NCBI RefSeq assembly: GCF_004359215.1
Contig: NC_090618.1
Span: forward strand, 1,593,975-1,657,974
Direction: 5' to 3'
DNA: 64,000 nucleotides
Source: Bremia lactucae
Taxonomy: Eukaryota > Oomycota > Peronosporomycetes > Peronosporales > Peronosporaceae
The notes beneath the pieces were generated by a model that saw nothing but the letters and a program-made list of their open reading frames with translations, made no database searches and had not been told where the DNA came from. Positions 21,599-31,080 of this stretch are shown here, piece after piece (positions within the stretch are counted from its first letter, which is position 1; each line of letters starts with the position of its first letter). A program made the position numbers and the translations under genes.

Positions 21599-21829
21599 CC
21601 TGGTTGCACTTTGTAGTCCGTCCTAGGACCACAGTACGAATCATCTAACATGGACATGTTAGATGATAACGGAAACACGCATCACATTTCGCTTATAGCT
21701 ACTCCTTATTAAGTGACATAGAAAGGAGTGCGGTCGAACGAATGAGTTCGAACGTAGGGTAAAATGCCATCTTGGCCATGCTGTCCGGTCTGGACAGAGA
21801 TGCCCTATATTTAGCCATCGCTATAAATT

Positions 21830-22094
21830 TTATTAACAACATCGTCGTAGTTTCGTCCAAATTGTCGTAATGTCTTATCGCAAAATCTACCTGATACATC
21901 TTTAATTTCATCAGTATCAAATTTAGTGAAGAAGTATTCTGCCCAGAGGAATTGATTTTTGTATTAATGCCCACTCGGCTCGTCTTTTTTAGAATTTGCC
22001 TGATGTCAACTATTCATTACTAATTTGCCATGCAATCGCCAAGACCTGAGACGAGAACTTTAGTAGATTCTGTGCAGCTTCTTTGCAAAGAACG
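21830..22094. repeat. Direct repeat of 30810-31080 (flank of the LINE insertion)
   Basis: Near-identical to 30810-31080, from ataaattt.attaacaacat through gcccactcggctcgtc to the 16-bp LINE target site. On the minus strand both copies encode ILMKLKMYQ.(D/E)FAIRH, conserved with mostly conservative changes, so this may be an exon of an unidentified gene. In this copy the LINE begins right after the target site. Confidence 0.85.
22079..22094. other. LINE target site duplication, 5' junction
   Basis: ttctttgcaaagaacg. The same 16-mer is at the LINE 3' junction (complement of 45171-45186) and once, without LINE, at 31065-31080. Its first 14 bases form a perfect palindrome. Confidence 0.88.
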
Positions 22095-22706
22095 TACTCT
22101 TCAAATTGCGGGGTACGGTCCAGACCAAGCCCACGAGGAGTATAAACAGGTCCTTAACTGGCTTTCGCCAGGAATAGTACGACGAACACTAAGTCGCCAC
22201 CAGCCACCCTCCTTCCGGATGGGGCGGGGGCAGCTTCACCTTGCACAGGGGATCCTTACGACCGCCTATCGGCCAAGGGTGCCCCTTCGGGCTCTTTGTC
22301 TGGAGTGGAGGGAGAGGAGTGCGTGACACCCTCACCAACTGACTCGGACCCTACCGCGCCTATGGACCGGGTTATGGATGCATCGGCTAGGAGACGGGTC
22401 GTAGACGCCGCCACGTCGCCGAGGTCTTACTCGGTCACCTCAACGTCATCAGGGATGGGAAGGCGGCATCGACCAAATATGGGACCGTCGCGACGTCGAG
22501 TCGGGCAGATCAGGAAGGTCCTTCTCCGGAAGCGGCCTCGACTTCATCAGGGGCGGCTACAGTGACTCCCTCCGTAAGCTTACCATCGGCTTCTACTACG
22601 CCGCTGGCGACCTCTAAAGACATATTTGCGGCACTTGTCGCGGATATGACGACATATCAGGGGCCGGGTTACGTGGCTGTTTGGAAGGAGACTATCCAAG
22701 AGCTCT

Positions 22707-25700
22707 TTGCGACCGAGTATGGCCGGTTGCCGCTTCGCCCGGAGATGCTGCCGGTGGAGCGTAAACTTTACCCGACACTTCGAGGAAAGTAAAGCTGTGT
22801 GCTTCCTTGATCTGTTCAAGCAAATATTTGTTTCCAACCCGAGGTCTTTTACGGAGTGGAAACGACTAGCGCGATCGATTGGTCAGGAGTTAGTGAGCTC
22901 GAAATGGGCCTTCACGCAGATTATTCGCAAGTTGGCCAGCCAACACAAGTGGGCAACGGCTCCGGTTCTCAACCAGTGGGCGCAAGTAGTTAGCCGCGGA
23001 ACGCAACCTGGAAGGGAGGAGGACGCTAGTCCGCGACGAACCGTGTACGAAGACTTTATGTTTAACCCGGAAAGGTTCTCCCCAGAGGAAGTCAGCACAC
23101 TCAAAACGCTGTGCACGACCCGCCTACGCCCCGACAGTGCTCGACGTTTGCGTGAAGGTACGGATGATGAGTGGAAGGTCATTGTTGGGATTGCTGAAGG
23201 GCATATCGCTTGTCGGCGCATGCCGGACTTCTTACGTTCGGTGATGGACAGTAAAGAACGCCTACGCTTGTACAGTACCATCCAGGCGCAAGTGGAAGGG
23301 CAACTCGTGCTACACATCGGTCGCGGACGGGACATCCCGGTAAGTCGCAGGACAACCCACGCGATCACGGATATGATACTGGAATCAGCGGAGCTGGCGA
23401 GAGTCAATGTACATGCTATTCATCAACTACTAGGGCTGACTAAGACCATCAGTTATAATCGAAGGAGACGGAGTATACACTTCTACTTCTTTTCCTGGGT
23501 GACAGCAGCGCAGAATCAATCCGTGCAAATTCTTTTTCAAGGACGAATTTACACACTGGAGAATGTTCACCAGGATGTCAGCGGATCCGTTTGGATGGAC
23601 CAGCGCGGTCCGGATGGTCACTTAGGCCGATCAAGAACGGAGTACACGATTGTGCTTTCCAACTTAACTCGCTTTCACGAAATTGGTCGCATCGCTGCAT
23701 ACTTTAAAGCGAAAATTCCTACGGAGTTTGAGCTTGAAGATTTGGATACTTACACTCCTAATATCCGGACGTCTACAGCGTGGAGCATCACGTTTCAATT
23801 GGCCGGGTGTCCCGCCTTCCTAAACGGTGTCGTTCGACTCCTGTGGTTTGGGACGACTATCATCATCCGGCACCCCGGACTAGGGCGCCAACTGCAATGT
23901 CTTCGTTGTGGTCACTTAGGCCATCCAGCGTCTCGGTGTCAGTACACGGAGGCGCAGTTGCACGGGCCAGGGCGCGTAATGGTTTCCGAAGAGGAACTTC
24001 AAGCGGTAGAGGACCTGGCAAAACCTTTTGGAAGCCCTGAGGAAATGCGTGAGATGGCTAGCAAGCGACTTCATGTACAACAGTCGGTCGACGCGGCGGC
24101 TCAGGCGGCCGTCACGCCGTCGGGCGTGTCATTGACCCCTCCAGGGGTAGCGTCTCCGGGTGCACCTGCTTTAGGTCACCTGGAGTCATGTGCTCCTGCC
24201 CGGGACACACAGGCGGCTACACCAGGGACGGAACCTAAGGCGCAAACAGAGCAGCCCTGGCTTTCACGCCCCATTCGAGGACGAGGTAGGTTATGGACAC
24301 ATGGAGCATCACCGCCGCCTCCTACCTCATCAAGGCTCTGTTCAGGAGCATATGATGCGTTGCGGGACGACGTGGACGATTCGAGTGTTCGCGTAGGTCG
24401 GGTCCGCACCGAACATGCTGCGGCGGAACCCAGGACGGGTGCGGTTTCGCTCGTACACGCGGCACCTGTCGTACGGTCCGAAGATATCCAGCTCACACCA
24501 GAGGAGTCAGCCAGGAAAAGAGCGGCAGGGATCAGGGGTCCGGCGCCGGTCAGGACGGGACCTACACTTTTAGCAGCACAGCGGGCTGAACGGACGCAGC
24601 TGAAGAGACTGATTGACCAGGCCGACAGGAGGGGTGCTCATGCGATCCCTATGGAGCCGCGACCAGAGGTAGAGCCCACACATGAGCGGGATCTGGAGCG
24701 CATCTTAGGGGCTAGGGCTGTGACAACACCTGCGACGGGTAACAGTCTCGCTATGGCCGTTGCACAAGCGGCTTCAGATTTCTCGATGGATAACTCGGAC
24801 TCACAATTCGAGCAGCTGACTGCCTGTGTTAAAAGGGGCATACAAAACGTTGGTCTCCTAAATCTGGAAGATCAGCTCAATCATGACCAGCGGGTAGCCG
24901 CGTTAAAGGCGGTCGGCCGTGGGTGGGCCTCAATGTCCCCTAAGGAGTCGTCACATCAACTCAAGTGGTACTTGTATGACTATGTGGGTACCCCATCAGA
25001 CCGTGGCGCGACCGTGCCAGACAACTGCTGGGGTGGCAGCGACATTCTCAGAATGGCGGCCACATTTGTGCGGCGGGATGCCTATGTCATTCAATTTCAT
25101 GACAGCGGTGGGAGTAAGTGGAGGTGCCAGAGGTATCACCCGACGACGGTTACTAGACATGGACGAGTCGTGGAGACGGCCACTGCGTACCCACTGTCTG
25201 TCCTGGCTTGCATTGACGACATACAGGCTGCTAAGATTGAGCAACCAACCCTACCACCTTTGGTTCTACGGGTCTGGGGGCGGCACTACTTACCCTCACT
25301 CACACCGAACACGCAAGCTCGTCACTCAAGCCGTATCGATGGACCGGCTGCTTCTGATCCAGATAATCCGCCATGTGGTCTCTCACCTGGATCGGATCCA
25401 AACCCTACCTGGCCTCCGATATCCCCAGCCAGACAGCGACCTGTGGATGGTAGGGTCAGTGACTCTACTTCACCGTCTGAATATCCGACCACTCTGGTCG
25501 TGCACTCGCAGTCGACGACACAATTAACCAGTTCAGCTGCAGTGGAGTCTTCACTGGCGTTGATACCTGAGCGCCCCATGGTCCTTACACACAGGAGCAA
25601 CTTATTGGCTCGTAAACGAATTCATGCCACTTTATCTGGGTCTGGGGAGGCTGACGCTACCGCCAGTTCATTGTTCATGGCTACCGCGAAACGAGGCAGG

Positions 25701-26171
25701 GTGGGGGAGCGACCGCATCAACTTCATGTTCAGCCACCAGCTGACCGTATTGATGAGGACGAATGGCAAGCTGTTTGGTCTGTGCTAGGCTCGGAATGGC
25801 CATCCATAGCAAGAACGCCATATCCACTCATTTACGGCGAAGTGGAGTCTTGGCTGAATACAGCGCATCTTGACCCGGGTATTCTCCTCCACCACGCGCG
25901 GCGGTTTGTTTTCCTCAGTGAATTGTTGGTAGCCCTAGTTTCTCAGGTCCTCGTCCAATGGACCGCTAAATGGCGTCAAGATTCCCTATTATCTGGGCTT
26001 CGCGCCTACAAGGCCAAGGTCAAGGACGCGGCTACGAAGGCATGGATAGATCAATGGATCATAAGTGCGATGTATCGGGTGGGCCTTTCACGGCTCGCTC
26101 CCCTCATAGACAGTTCCGAAGACTGGATTCGTCTTCGTGCTGTCGACTATGCGGCGGATGATGTATTATGA
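22707..26171 (+). CDS. LINE ORF1 protein (nucleic-acid-binding, CCHC zinc knuckle)
   Basis: One open frame of 1154 codons. Its first codon here is a TTG, so the real start is upstream; a different frame at 22562-22792 is also protein-like, suggesting a frame break or a start I cannot place. A single CCHC knuckle, CLRCGHLGHPASRC, lies at about 23898-23939, followed by a Pro/Thr/Arg-rich region. A globular segment at about 24790-25290 contains DNCWGGSDILRMAATF, reminiscent of the WGG/E-I-x-x-L-A core of OTU-type cysteine proteases, but I see no matching catalytic Cys block upstream. ORF1p binds LINE RNA and chaperones priming. Confidence 0.8.
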   Translation: MRPSMAGCRFARRCCRWSVNFTRHFEESKAVCFLDLFKQIFVSNPRSFTEWKRLARSIGQELVSSKWAFTQIIRKLASQHKWATAPVLNQWAQVVSRGTQPGREEDASPRRTVYEDFMFNPERFSPEEVSTLKTLCTTRLRPDSARRLREGTDDEWKVIVGIAEGHIACRRMPDFLRSVMDSKERLRLYSTIQAQVEGQLVLHIGRGRDIPVSRRTTHAITDMILESAELARVNVHAIHQLLGLTKTISYNRRRRSIHFYFFSWVTAAQNQSVQILFQGRIYTLENVHQDVSGSVWMDQRGPDGHLGRSRTEYTIVLSNLTRFHEIGRIAAYFKAKIPTEFELEDLDTYTPNIRTSTAWSITFQLAGCPAFLNGVVRLLWFGTTIIIRHPGLGRQLQCLRCGHLGHPASRCQYTEAQLHGPGRVMVSEEELQAVEDLAKPFGSPEEMREMASKRLHVQQSVDAAAQAAVTPSGVSLTPPGVASPGAPALGHLESCAPARDTQAATPGTEPKAQTEQPWLSRPIRGRGRLWTHGASPPPPTSSRLCSGAYDALRDDVDDSSVRVGRVRTEHAAAEPRTGAVSLVHAAPVVRSEDIQLTPEESARKRAAGIRGPAPVRTGPTLLAAQRAERTQLKRLIDQADRRGAHAIPMEPRPEVEPTHERDLERILGARAVTTPATGNSLAMAVAQAASDFSMDNSDSQFEQLTACVKRGIQNVGLLNLEDQLNHDQRVAALKAVGRGWASMSPKESSHQLKWYLYDYVGTPSDRGATVPDNCWGGSDILRMAATFVRRDAYVIQFHDSGGSKWRCQRYHPTTVTRHGRVVETATAYPLSVLACIDDIQAAKIEQPTLPPLVLRVWGRHYLPSLTPNTQARHSSRIDGPAASDPDNPPCGLSPGSDPNPTWPPISPARQRPVDGRVSDSTSPSEYPTTLVVHSQSTTQLTSSAAVESSLALIPERPMVLTHRSNLLARKRIHATLSGSGEADATASSLFMATAKRGRVGERPHQLHVQPPADRIDEDEWQAVWSVLGSEWPSIARTPYPLIYGEVESWLNTAHLDPGILLHHARRFVFLSELLVALVSQVLVQWTAKWRQDSLLSGLRAYKAKVKDAATKAWIDQWIISAMYRVGLSRLAPLIDSSEDWIRLRAVDYAADDVL

Positions 26172-26580
26172 CTCTGCGACCCGCGCCGGCGTATCCGCCT
26201 AAGCCAACATTTGCTCTGCGCCGTGTTGTTTGATAAGGAGATAGCCGCGTTGCACGGGGACGGTAAGCCCACCGACCTCATACCGGAGAAACTCCGTCGT
26301 CATGTCCGGTTACTGAGAAGCAATTCTGGATACCGATCAGCTTACTATTCCCCAAGGGAGAAAGAAGTTGACTGGCGCACGCTTGCGCACTATTTTCCTA
26401 CCGCTTTAGTACCTGCTGATCCGCAGTTACTACCCGAGTACTAAGGGCAGCTCACGGGTCCCTTACGTCTCAGAAATCCGCACCGCTTCATTAGACGACG
26501 TTGATGCGTATGGGCGCCTTCGCTTGCTTCGGGAATGGGCTACTCCCCAGGACGTTTTGAGCAATCAGCATCGGAAGCAG

Positions 26581-27852
26581 AATGGAGACGTGGCCTACAT
26601 CACTCAGAACGTTCGCGGCTTTAAGAAGAGTTCTCGGAATGGGTGGATGTCAGCGTGGCGGGGAGTACGTAAACAGCGGCGCCTAATAGCGTGGTGTATA
26701 TAGGAAACCCACGTAAGCACGGACGAGGAAGCGGATGCATTAAGGGTCTCCTGGGCACGGATGTGGGGCCTGCACCTGGCGGCTAGTGCCCCAACTCTAT
26801 CCTACTGGAGTACAGGTTCATCAACCCGGGGGGGAGTGGCGATTTTATTGACTCCTCAGTTTGCGCCACACGTATCTGCATGGAAACAGCACTTATGGAG
26901 CACAAGTGCACTTGCTGTTCGCATCGACAGAACAATCTTGATGAATGTTTACGCTCCTACTGAGAGACGGGACCGTTAAGGCTACTTTCACAATCTTCTC
27001 GCTTGGGATCTACACACCTCCACCTCCATGATAGTGGGTGACTTTAATTGCGTGCAAAGTCCAGCTCTCGACCGTTATGGCCAGCATCGCGCGACCCGGT
27101 CGGAAAGTCCGGCACTCGATGCGCTTATAAACACATCTGGATTGGTAGATGCGCGGGTGATTAGAGATCATGCAGAGAATGACGCAGAGAACGACTTTGA
27201 CGATCACTTCACGTATTGGGAGGGTGCCCGAGCCAGTCGCATAGACCGTTTTTATGTCCCGGCTCATTGGGTGGACCGAGTCCAATGGGTATCGACAAAA
27301 ACGCCCCCTCAACTTTCCGATCATCAGGAGGTCGTCCTTCATCTTCGCGCACCGAAGAACGAGCAACTCCATCCCACTCACCGTCAGGTGACGTATCCTA
27401 TTCAAAGTTCCCATCTCGACCGGGTCATCGCTGAGCTCGTCGAACAGATAAATTACATGGCCGTTGGACAAGGAGCGTCGACAACCTCTTGGGATATCGA
27501 CGTGGCGGAGTGTATCCGGTGTATTCGACGGGTCCGCAAGCGCGATAAGCAGCGACGTGCCCGCTTGCGTCAAAAATACACTTACCGAACGGAATGTAAT
27601 TTGACTTCCAGGGGGCAGTGGATCGAGCGGAACGTCGAAGACTTGCTTCTACAACATCTCGTACGCCTAGGACAGCGCCTTGAACGATCCTCGGATATGT
27701 TACGGTGGACTTTTCAACGAGTTTCCAATTGGGAACGGGAACAAAGTGTGACGGACGTTATACAGCAGCATGGGCCTATTTTTGTCAGGAATATGTCGGT
27801 AGCTGATAAATTTGCGTCCGAATGGTCGTCTATATTGGGGACGCGACATTGA
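26581..27852 (+). pseudogene. LINE ORF2 AP-endonuclease domain, with in-frame stops
   Basis: Endonuclease/exonuclease/phosphatase motifs in one frame: NVRGFKK, ETH, GGVAIL, NVYAPTE, GDFNCV, SRIDRFY and SDHQEV (final catalytic His). TAG at 26701 (just before ETH), TAA at 26977 and TGA at 27850 interrupt it without any frame change, and the frame continues into the reverse transcriptase. The same three stops are in the other copy. A preceding open stretch (26211-26444) in another frame may be ORF2 N-terminus. The domain would nick target DNA for target-primed reverse transcription. Confidence 0.87.
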
Positions 27853-27870
27853 ACGACTCCACTGGAAGAT

Positions 27871-28643
27871 TTGCCATCGGCCATCCGGCGATTTGTGAGC
27901 ATCCCCAGCGACCGCTTATTATTGAACGGGGCGAATCAGGCCCCTACATCCAAGTTTACGGAAGTAGAAGTCCTCACAGCTATTACGAGTCTCAGCCGAC
28001 ATAAGGCGGCGGGTCCCGACGGACTAAATAATGACTTCTACAAGGACACGCCTGCTCTCCTCGTCCCTGCCCTCGTGACCATCAGTAATCAAATATTGGA
28101 CGGAGCCTCTCCCCCACTCTCATTTCTGGAAGCACTCATTATCCCCTTGCGTAAAAAAGGGGACTCAACAGACGCCATGGACTATCGGCCCATATCTTTA
28201 TTACAAACGAGTTACAAAATTTTTGCCAAGGTTTTAGCGACGCGGCTACAGGCGGTTATGCCTAAACTTGTTGGGCTGTCACAGCAAGGCTTTGTTCATG
28301 GACGACAGATGTCCAAGCTTGCGATGATGATGATGTCTCAACTTTCAACGGCCGAGCACGATGAGACAAGGGCGGCCATTGATAGTCAAGTCATCCTCTT
28401 GCTCGACTTTCGTAAGGCATATGACACAGTCGACCGGGAATTTTTGTATGAAGCCCTACGTCGTTTTGGTTTCGGCGAACGGTATATTCAGCTTATTATC
28501 CGGCTACATTCTGGAACAACGGCGTCTTTTCTTGTCAATGGAGATTGTTCTGAACCCGTTCAGGTCGTATCAGGCATTAGGCAAGGATGCCCGCTTGCCC
28601 CTCTACTTTTCCTATTGGCGGTTGAGCTATTAGGGGTAGCTAT
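27871..28643 (+). pseudogene. LINE reverse transcriptase, 5' part
   Basis: Same frame as the endonuclease. Typical non-LTR RT blocks are present: HKAAGPDGLNNDFYK, YRPISLLQTSYKIFAKVLATR, LLDFRKAYDTVDR and GIRQGCPLAPLLF. The catalytic box lies beyond the gap; the other copy shows it as FVDD. Confidence 0.93.
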
Positions 28644-29501
28644 NNNNNNNNNNNNNNNNNNNNNNNNNNNNNNNNNNNNNNNNNNNNNNNNNNNNNNNNN
28701 NNNNNNNNNNNNNNNNNNNNNNNNNNNNNNNNNNNNNNNNNNNNNNNNNNNNNNNNNNNNNNNNNNNNNNNNNNNNNNNNNNNNNNNNNNNNNNNNNNNN
28801 NNNNNNNNNNNNNNNNNNNNNNNNNNNNNNNNNNNNNNNNNNNNNNNNNNNNNNNNNNNNNNNNNNNNNNNNNNNNNNNNNNNNNNNNNNNNNNNNNNNN
28901 NNNNNNNNNNNNNNNNNNNNNNNNNNNNNNNNNNNNNNNNNNNNNNNNNNNNNNNNNNNNNNNNNNNNNNNNNNNNNNNNNNNNNNNNNNNNNNNNNNNN
29001 NNNNNNNNNNNNNNNNNNNNNNNNNNNNNNNNNNNNNNNNNNNNNNNNNNNNNNNNNNNNNNNNNNNNNNNNNNNNNNNNNNNNNNNNNNNNNNNNNNNN
29101 NNNNNNNNNNNNNNNNNNNNNNNNNNNNNNNNNNNNNNNNNNNNNNNNNNNNNNNNNNNNNNNNNNNNNNNNNNNNNNNNNNNNNNNNNNNNNNNNNNNN
29201 NNNNNNNNNNNNNNNNNNNNNNNNNNNNNNNNNNNNNNNNNNNNNNNNNNNNNNNNNNNNNNNNNNNNNNNNNNNNNNNNNNNNNNNNNNNNNNNNNNNN
29301 NNNNNNNNNNNNNNNNNNNNNNNNNNNNNNNNNNNNNNNNNNNNNNNNNNNNNNNNNNNNNNNNNNNNNNNNNNNNNNNNNNNNNNNNNNNNNNNNNNNN
29401 NNNNNNNNNNNNNNNNNNNNNNNNNNNNNNNNNNNNNNNNNNNNNNNNNNNNNNNNNNNNNNNNNNNNNNNNNNNNNNNNNNNNNNNNNNNNNNNNNNNN
29501 N
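28644..29501. other. Assembly gap, 858 N
   Basis: The only gap whose length is not 100, so it was estimated. It breaks the LINE within reverse transcriptase and truncates the gene at 29502-29818. Confidence 0.99.
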
Positions 29502-29818
29502 TCGATAAAAGAGGTGCTTTGCTTTCCTATCAAAACGCAATCGATCGTTCATCACCTAGTGTATTCTATACATTACACACGATGTCTTACCTGAGCGGAT
29601 TCCGTGTGAACCGAGGAGCTTCCATTGACGGAAATACTAATGAGGACGCTTACAACGATCACACCAAGGAGAGCAAGACCAATGAGAATAATCGTAAGCC
29701 GACGCTTCTTTTGCTTTTCAACCAAATCATTTTTTTCGTCCGTGTGCATTGTAAGCGCACTTAAATCACTGTCTCGCGTCGAGCGCATTGTTGTGTAGTC
29801 GTTCGGTCCATTTTCCAT
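29502..29818 (-). CDS. Single-pass membrane protein, N-terminal exons (truncated by gap)
   Basis: ATG at 29818. Exon 1 (29591-29818) encodes 76 residues: a polar N-terminus of about 38 residues, a basic KKRR stop-transfer, then a strong hydrophobic segment LTIILIGLALLGVIVVSVLI, then Ser-rich sequence. A perfect donor (cag/gtaag) and an acceptor (tgatag) define a 64-nt intron at 29527-29590, phase 0. Exon 2 (29502-29526) continues open into the gap. The layout is that of a type II membrane-anchored protein such as a cell-surface glycosidase, but no catalytic domain is visible, so function is unknown. Confidence 0.65.
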
Positions 29819-30809
29819 GACTACGTATTGAAAAAGGGAAGCGACTAAATTAAAATTGACAAGCGCGAGTTGGGAGTCGAGGACTTCGAAAAAACGAATT
29901 TATTTAGGAGGTAGTGGGCTCGAGTCTTGATTAAAAATGCAAATCGATTGCCCCGGTTAAAGTGCACATGGACTCTTTTGCCCCTTGCTTCTTCACGCGG
30001 CGACTCGCCTATACTACAATTAAGATGTTAAGGTTCAGAAAGGGAACAATCTGGTAGGAAGTTAGCTTACTCTGACCCAATTAATTTGCCATTACATGCT
30101 GCATAGAGACTACCTTTTTTCGCCTTGAGGGATTTTTTCTTACATGTAGAATTGGCATAACGTAAAGAGTGGGACATCGTTGTTGCATACATACACCACG
30201 TGGTTTTTATGGCCTATCTCGATTTAACTTAAAATGTTTTGAAAAACCTCCCGCAATCCATGGGAACAATTCTTAAGCTGGCAATATTTGCAAGTCGTAA
30301 AACAGATTTTTTTGGCGCAGACGACAACGCGGCGGACAAAGCACGGACAAGCTGAACGTGTCTTACTGAACTCAGTATATAAATAGCGCTGCGGGTTTGT
30401 CGTTTGCGAGCTGTTGCAGTGAGATCACCAGTATGTACCTAATTGTGAATTTCTGAACTCCCATATTGAAATAAGCTCAGGGCCTGTAATTTTAATGGTG
30501 ATTTCGCATTTTTCTTCAAGCGTAATTGCCAACGAATCCGTTGCAGAAGCAGACCATTCATTACTTTAACAGTTTAGCTTGGGCCAATATACAATAATCG
30601 ATGTAACGATTTTTTTAAATGCCTGCGTTGGACTCACTGGCACTGGGGCACTGCATTTGGCAACATTCAGCAAACTGTCCCTTTGAACCTCTCCGTAAAA
30701 CGGCATTTTACACCAAAACACCTGCAGCTTTCGCAACCCCACATGTGTCTTTCCATGCTAGGAGTCTCCTTATAAGCAAATGCACCTACAACAAAATATG
30801 TTTCTGGTA
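29819..30809. other. No gene recognised
   Basis: Intergenic DNA upstream of the membrane-protein gene. Short open frames only, no repeat similarity noted. Confidence 0.5.
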
Positions 30810-31080
30810 TAAATTTCATTAACAACATCGTCGTAATATCTTCCAAATTGTCGTGATGTCTTATCGCAAACTCTTCCTGATACATTTTTAATTTCATCAG
30901 TATCAAATTTACTTAAGAAGTATTCTGCCCAGAGGTATTGATTTCTGTGTTAATGCCCACTCGGCTCGTCTTTTTTAGAATTTGCCTGATGTCAACTATT
31001 CATTACGAAGTTGCCATGCACTCGCCAAGACCTGAGACGAGAACTTTAGTAGATTCTGTGCAGCTTCTTTGCAAAGAACG
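30810..31080. repeat. Empty-site copy of the LINE flank
   Basis: Matches 21830-22094, but here the 16-bp target (31065-31080) runs straight into cgacattatg, which in the right-hand copy follows the LINE 3' end. This is the pre-insertion arrangement. The minus-strand frame at 30667-30906 (MILMKLKMYQEEFAIRHHDN) is longer than in the other copy and includes a Cys-containing segment. Confidence 0.85.

Larger units (their letters stand above)
22095..28643 (+). mobile_element. LINE retrotransposon, 5' portion (3' lost in gap)
   Basis: An APE-type LINE: about 0.6 kb leader, ORF1 with CCHC zinc knuckle, then endonuclease and reverse transcriptase, the last interrupted by the 858-N gap. From 24213 on it matches 52038-47608 on the minus strand, with identical translations wherever I compared. 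Joining with that copy's 3' part gives an element of about 9 kb. Borders come from the target-site duplication. GC is higher than in surrounding DNA. Confidence 0.9.

Noticed and set aside
28560..29555. Long open frames spanning the 858-N gap
   Set aside because: They are open only because N codons contain no stops; real sequence contributes a few dozen residues.
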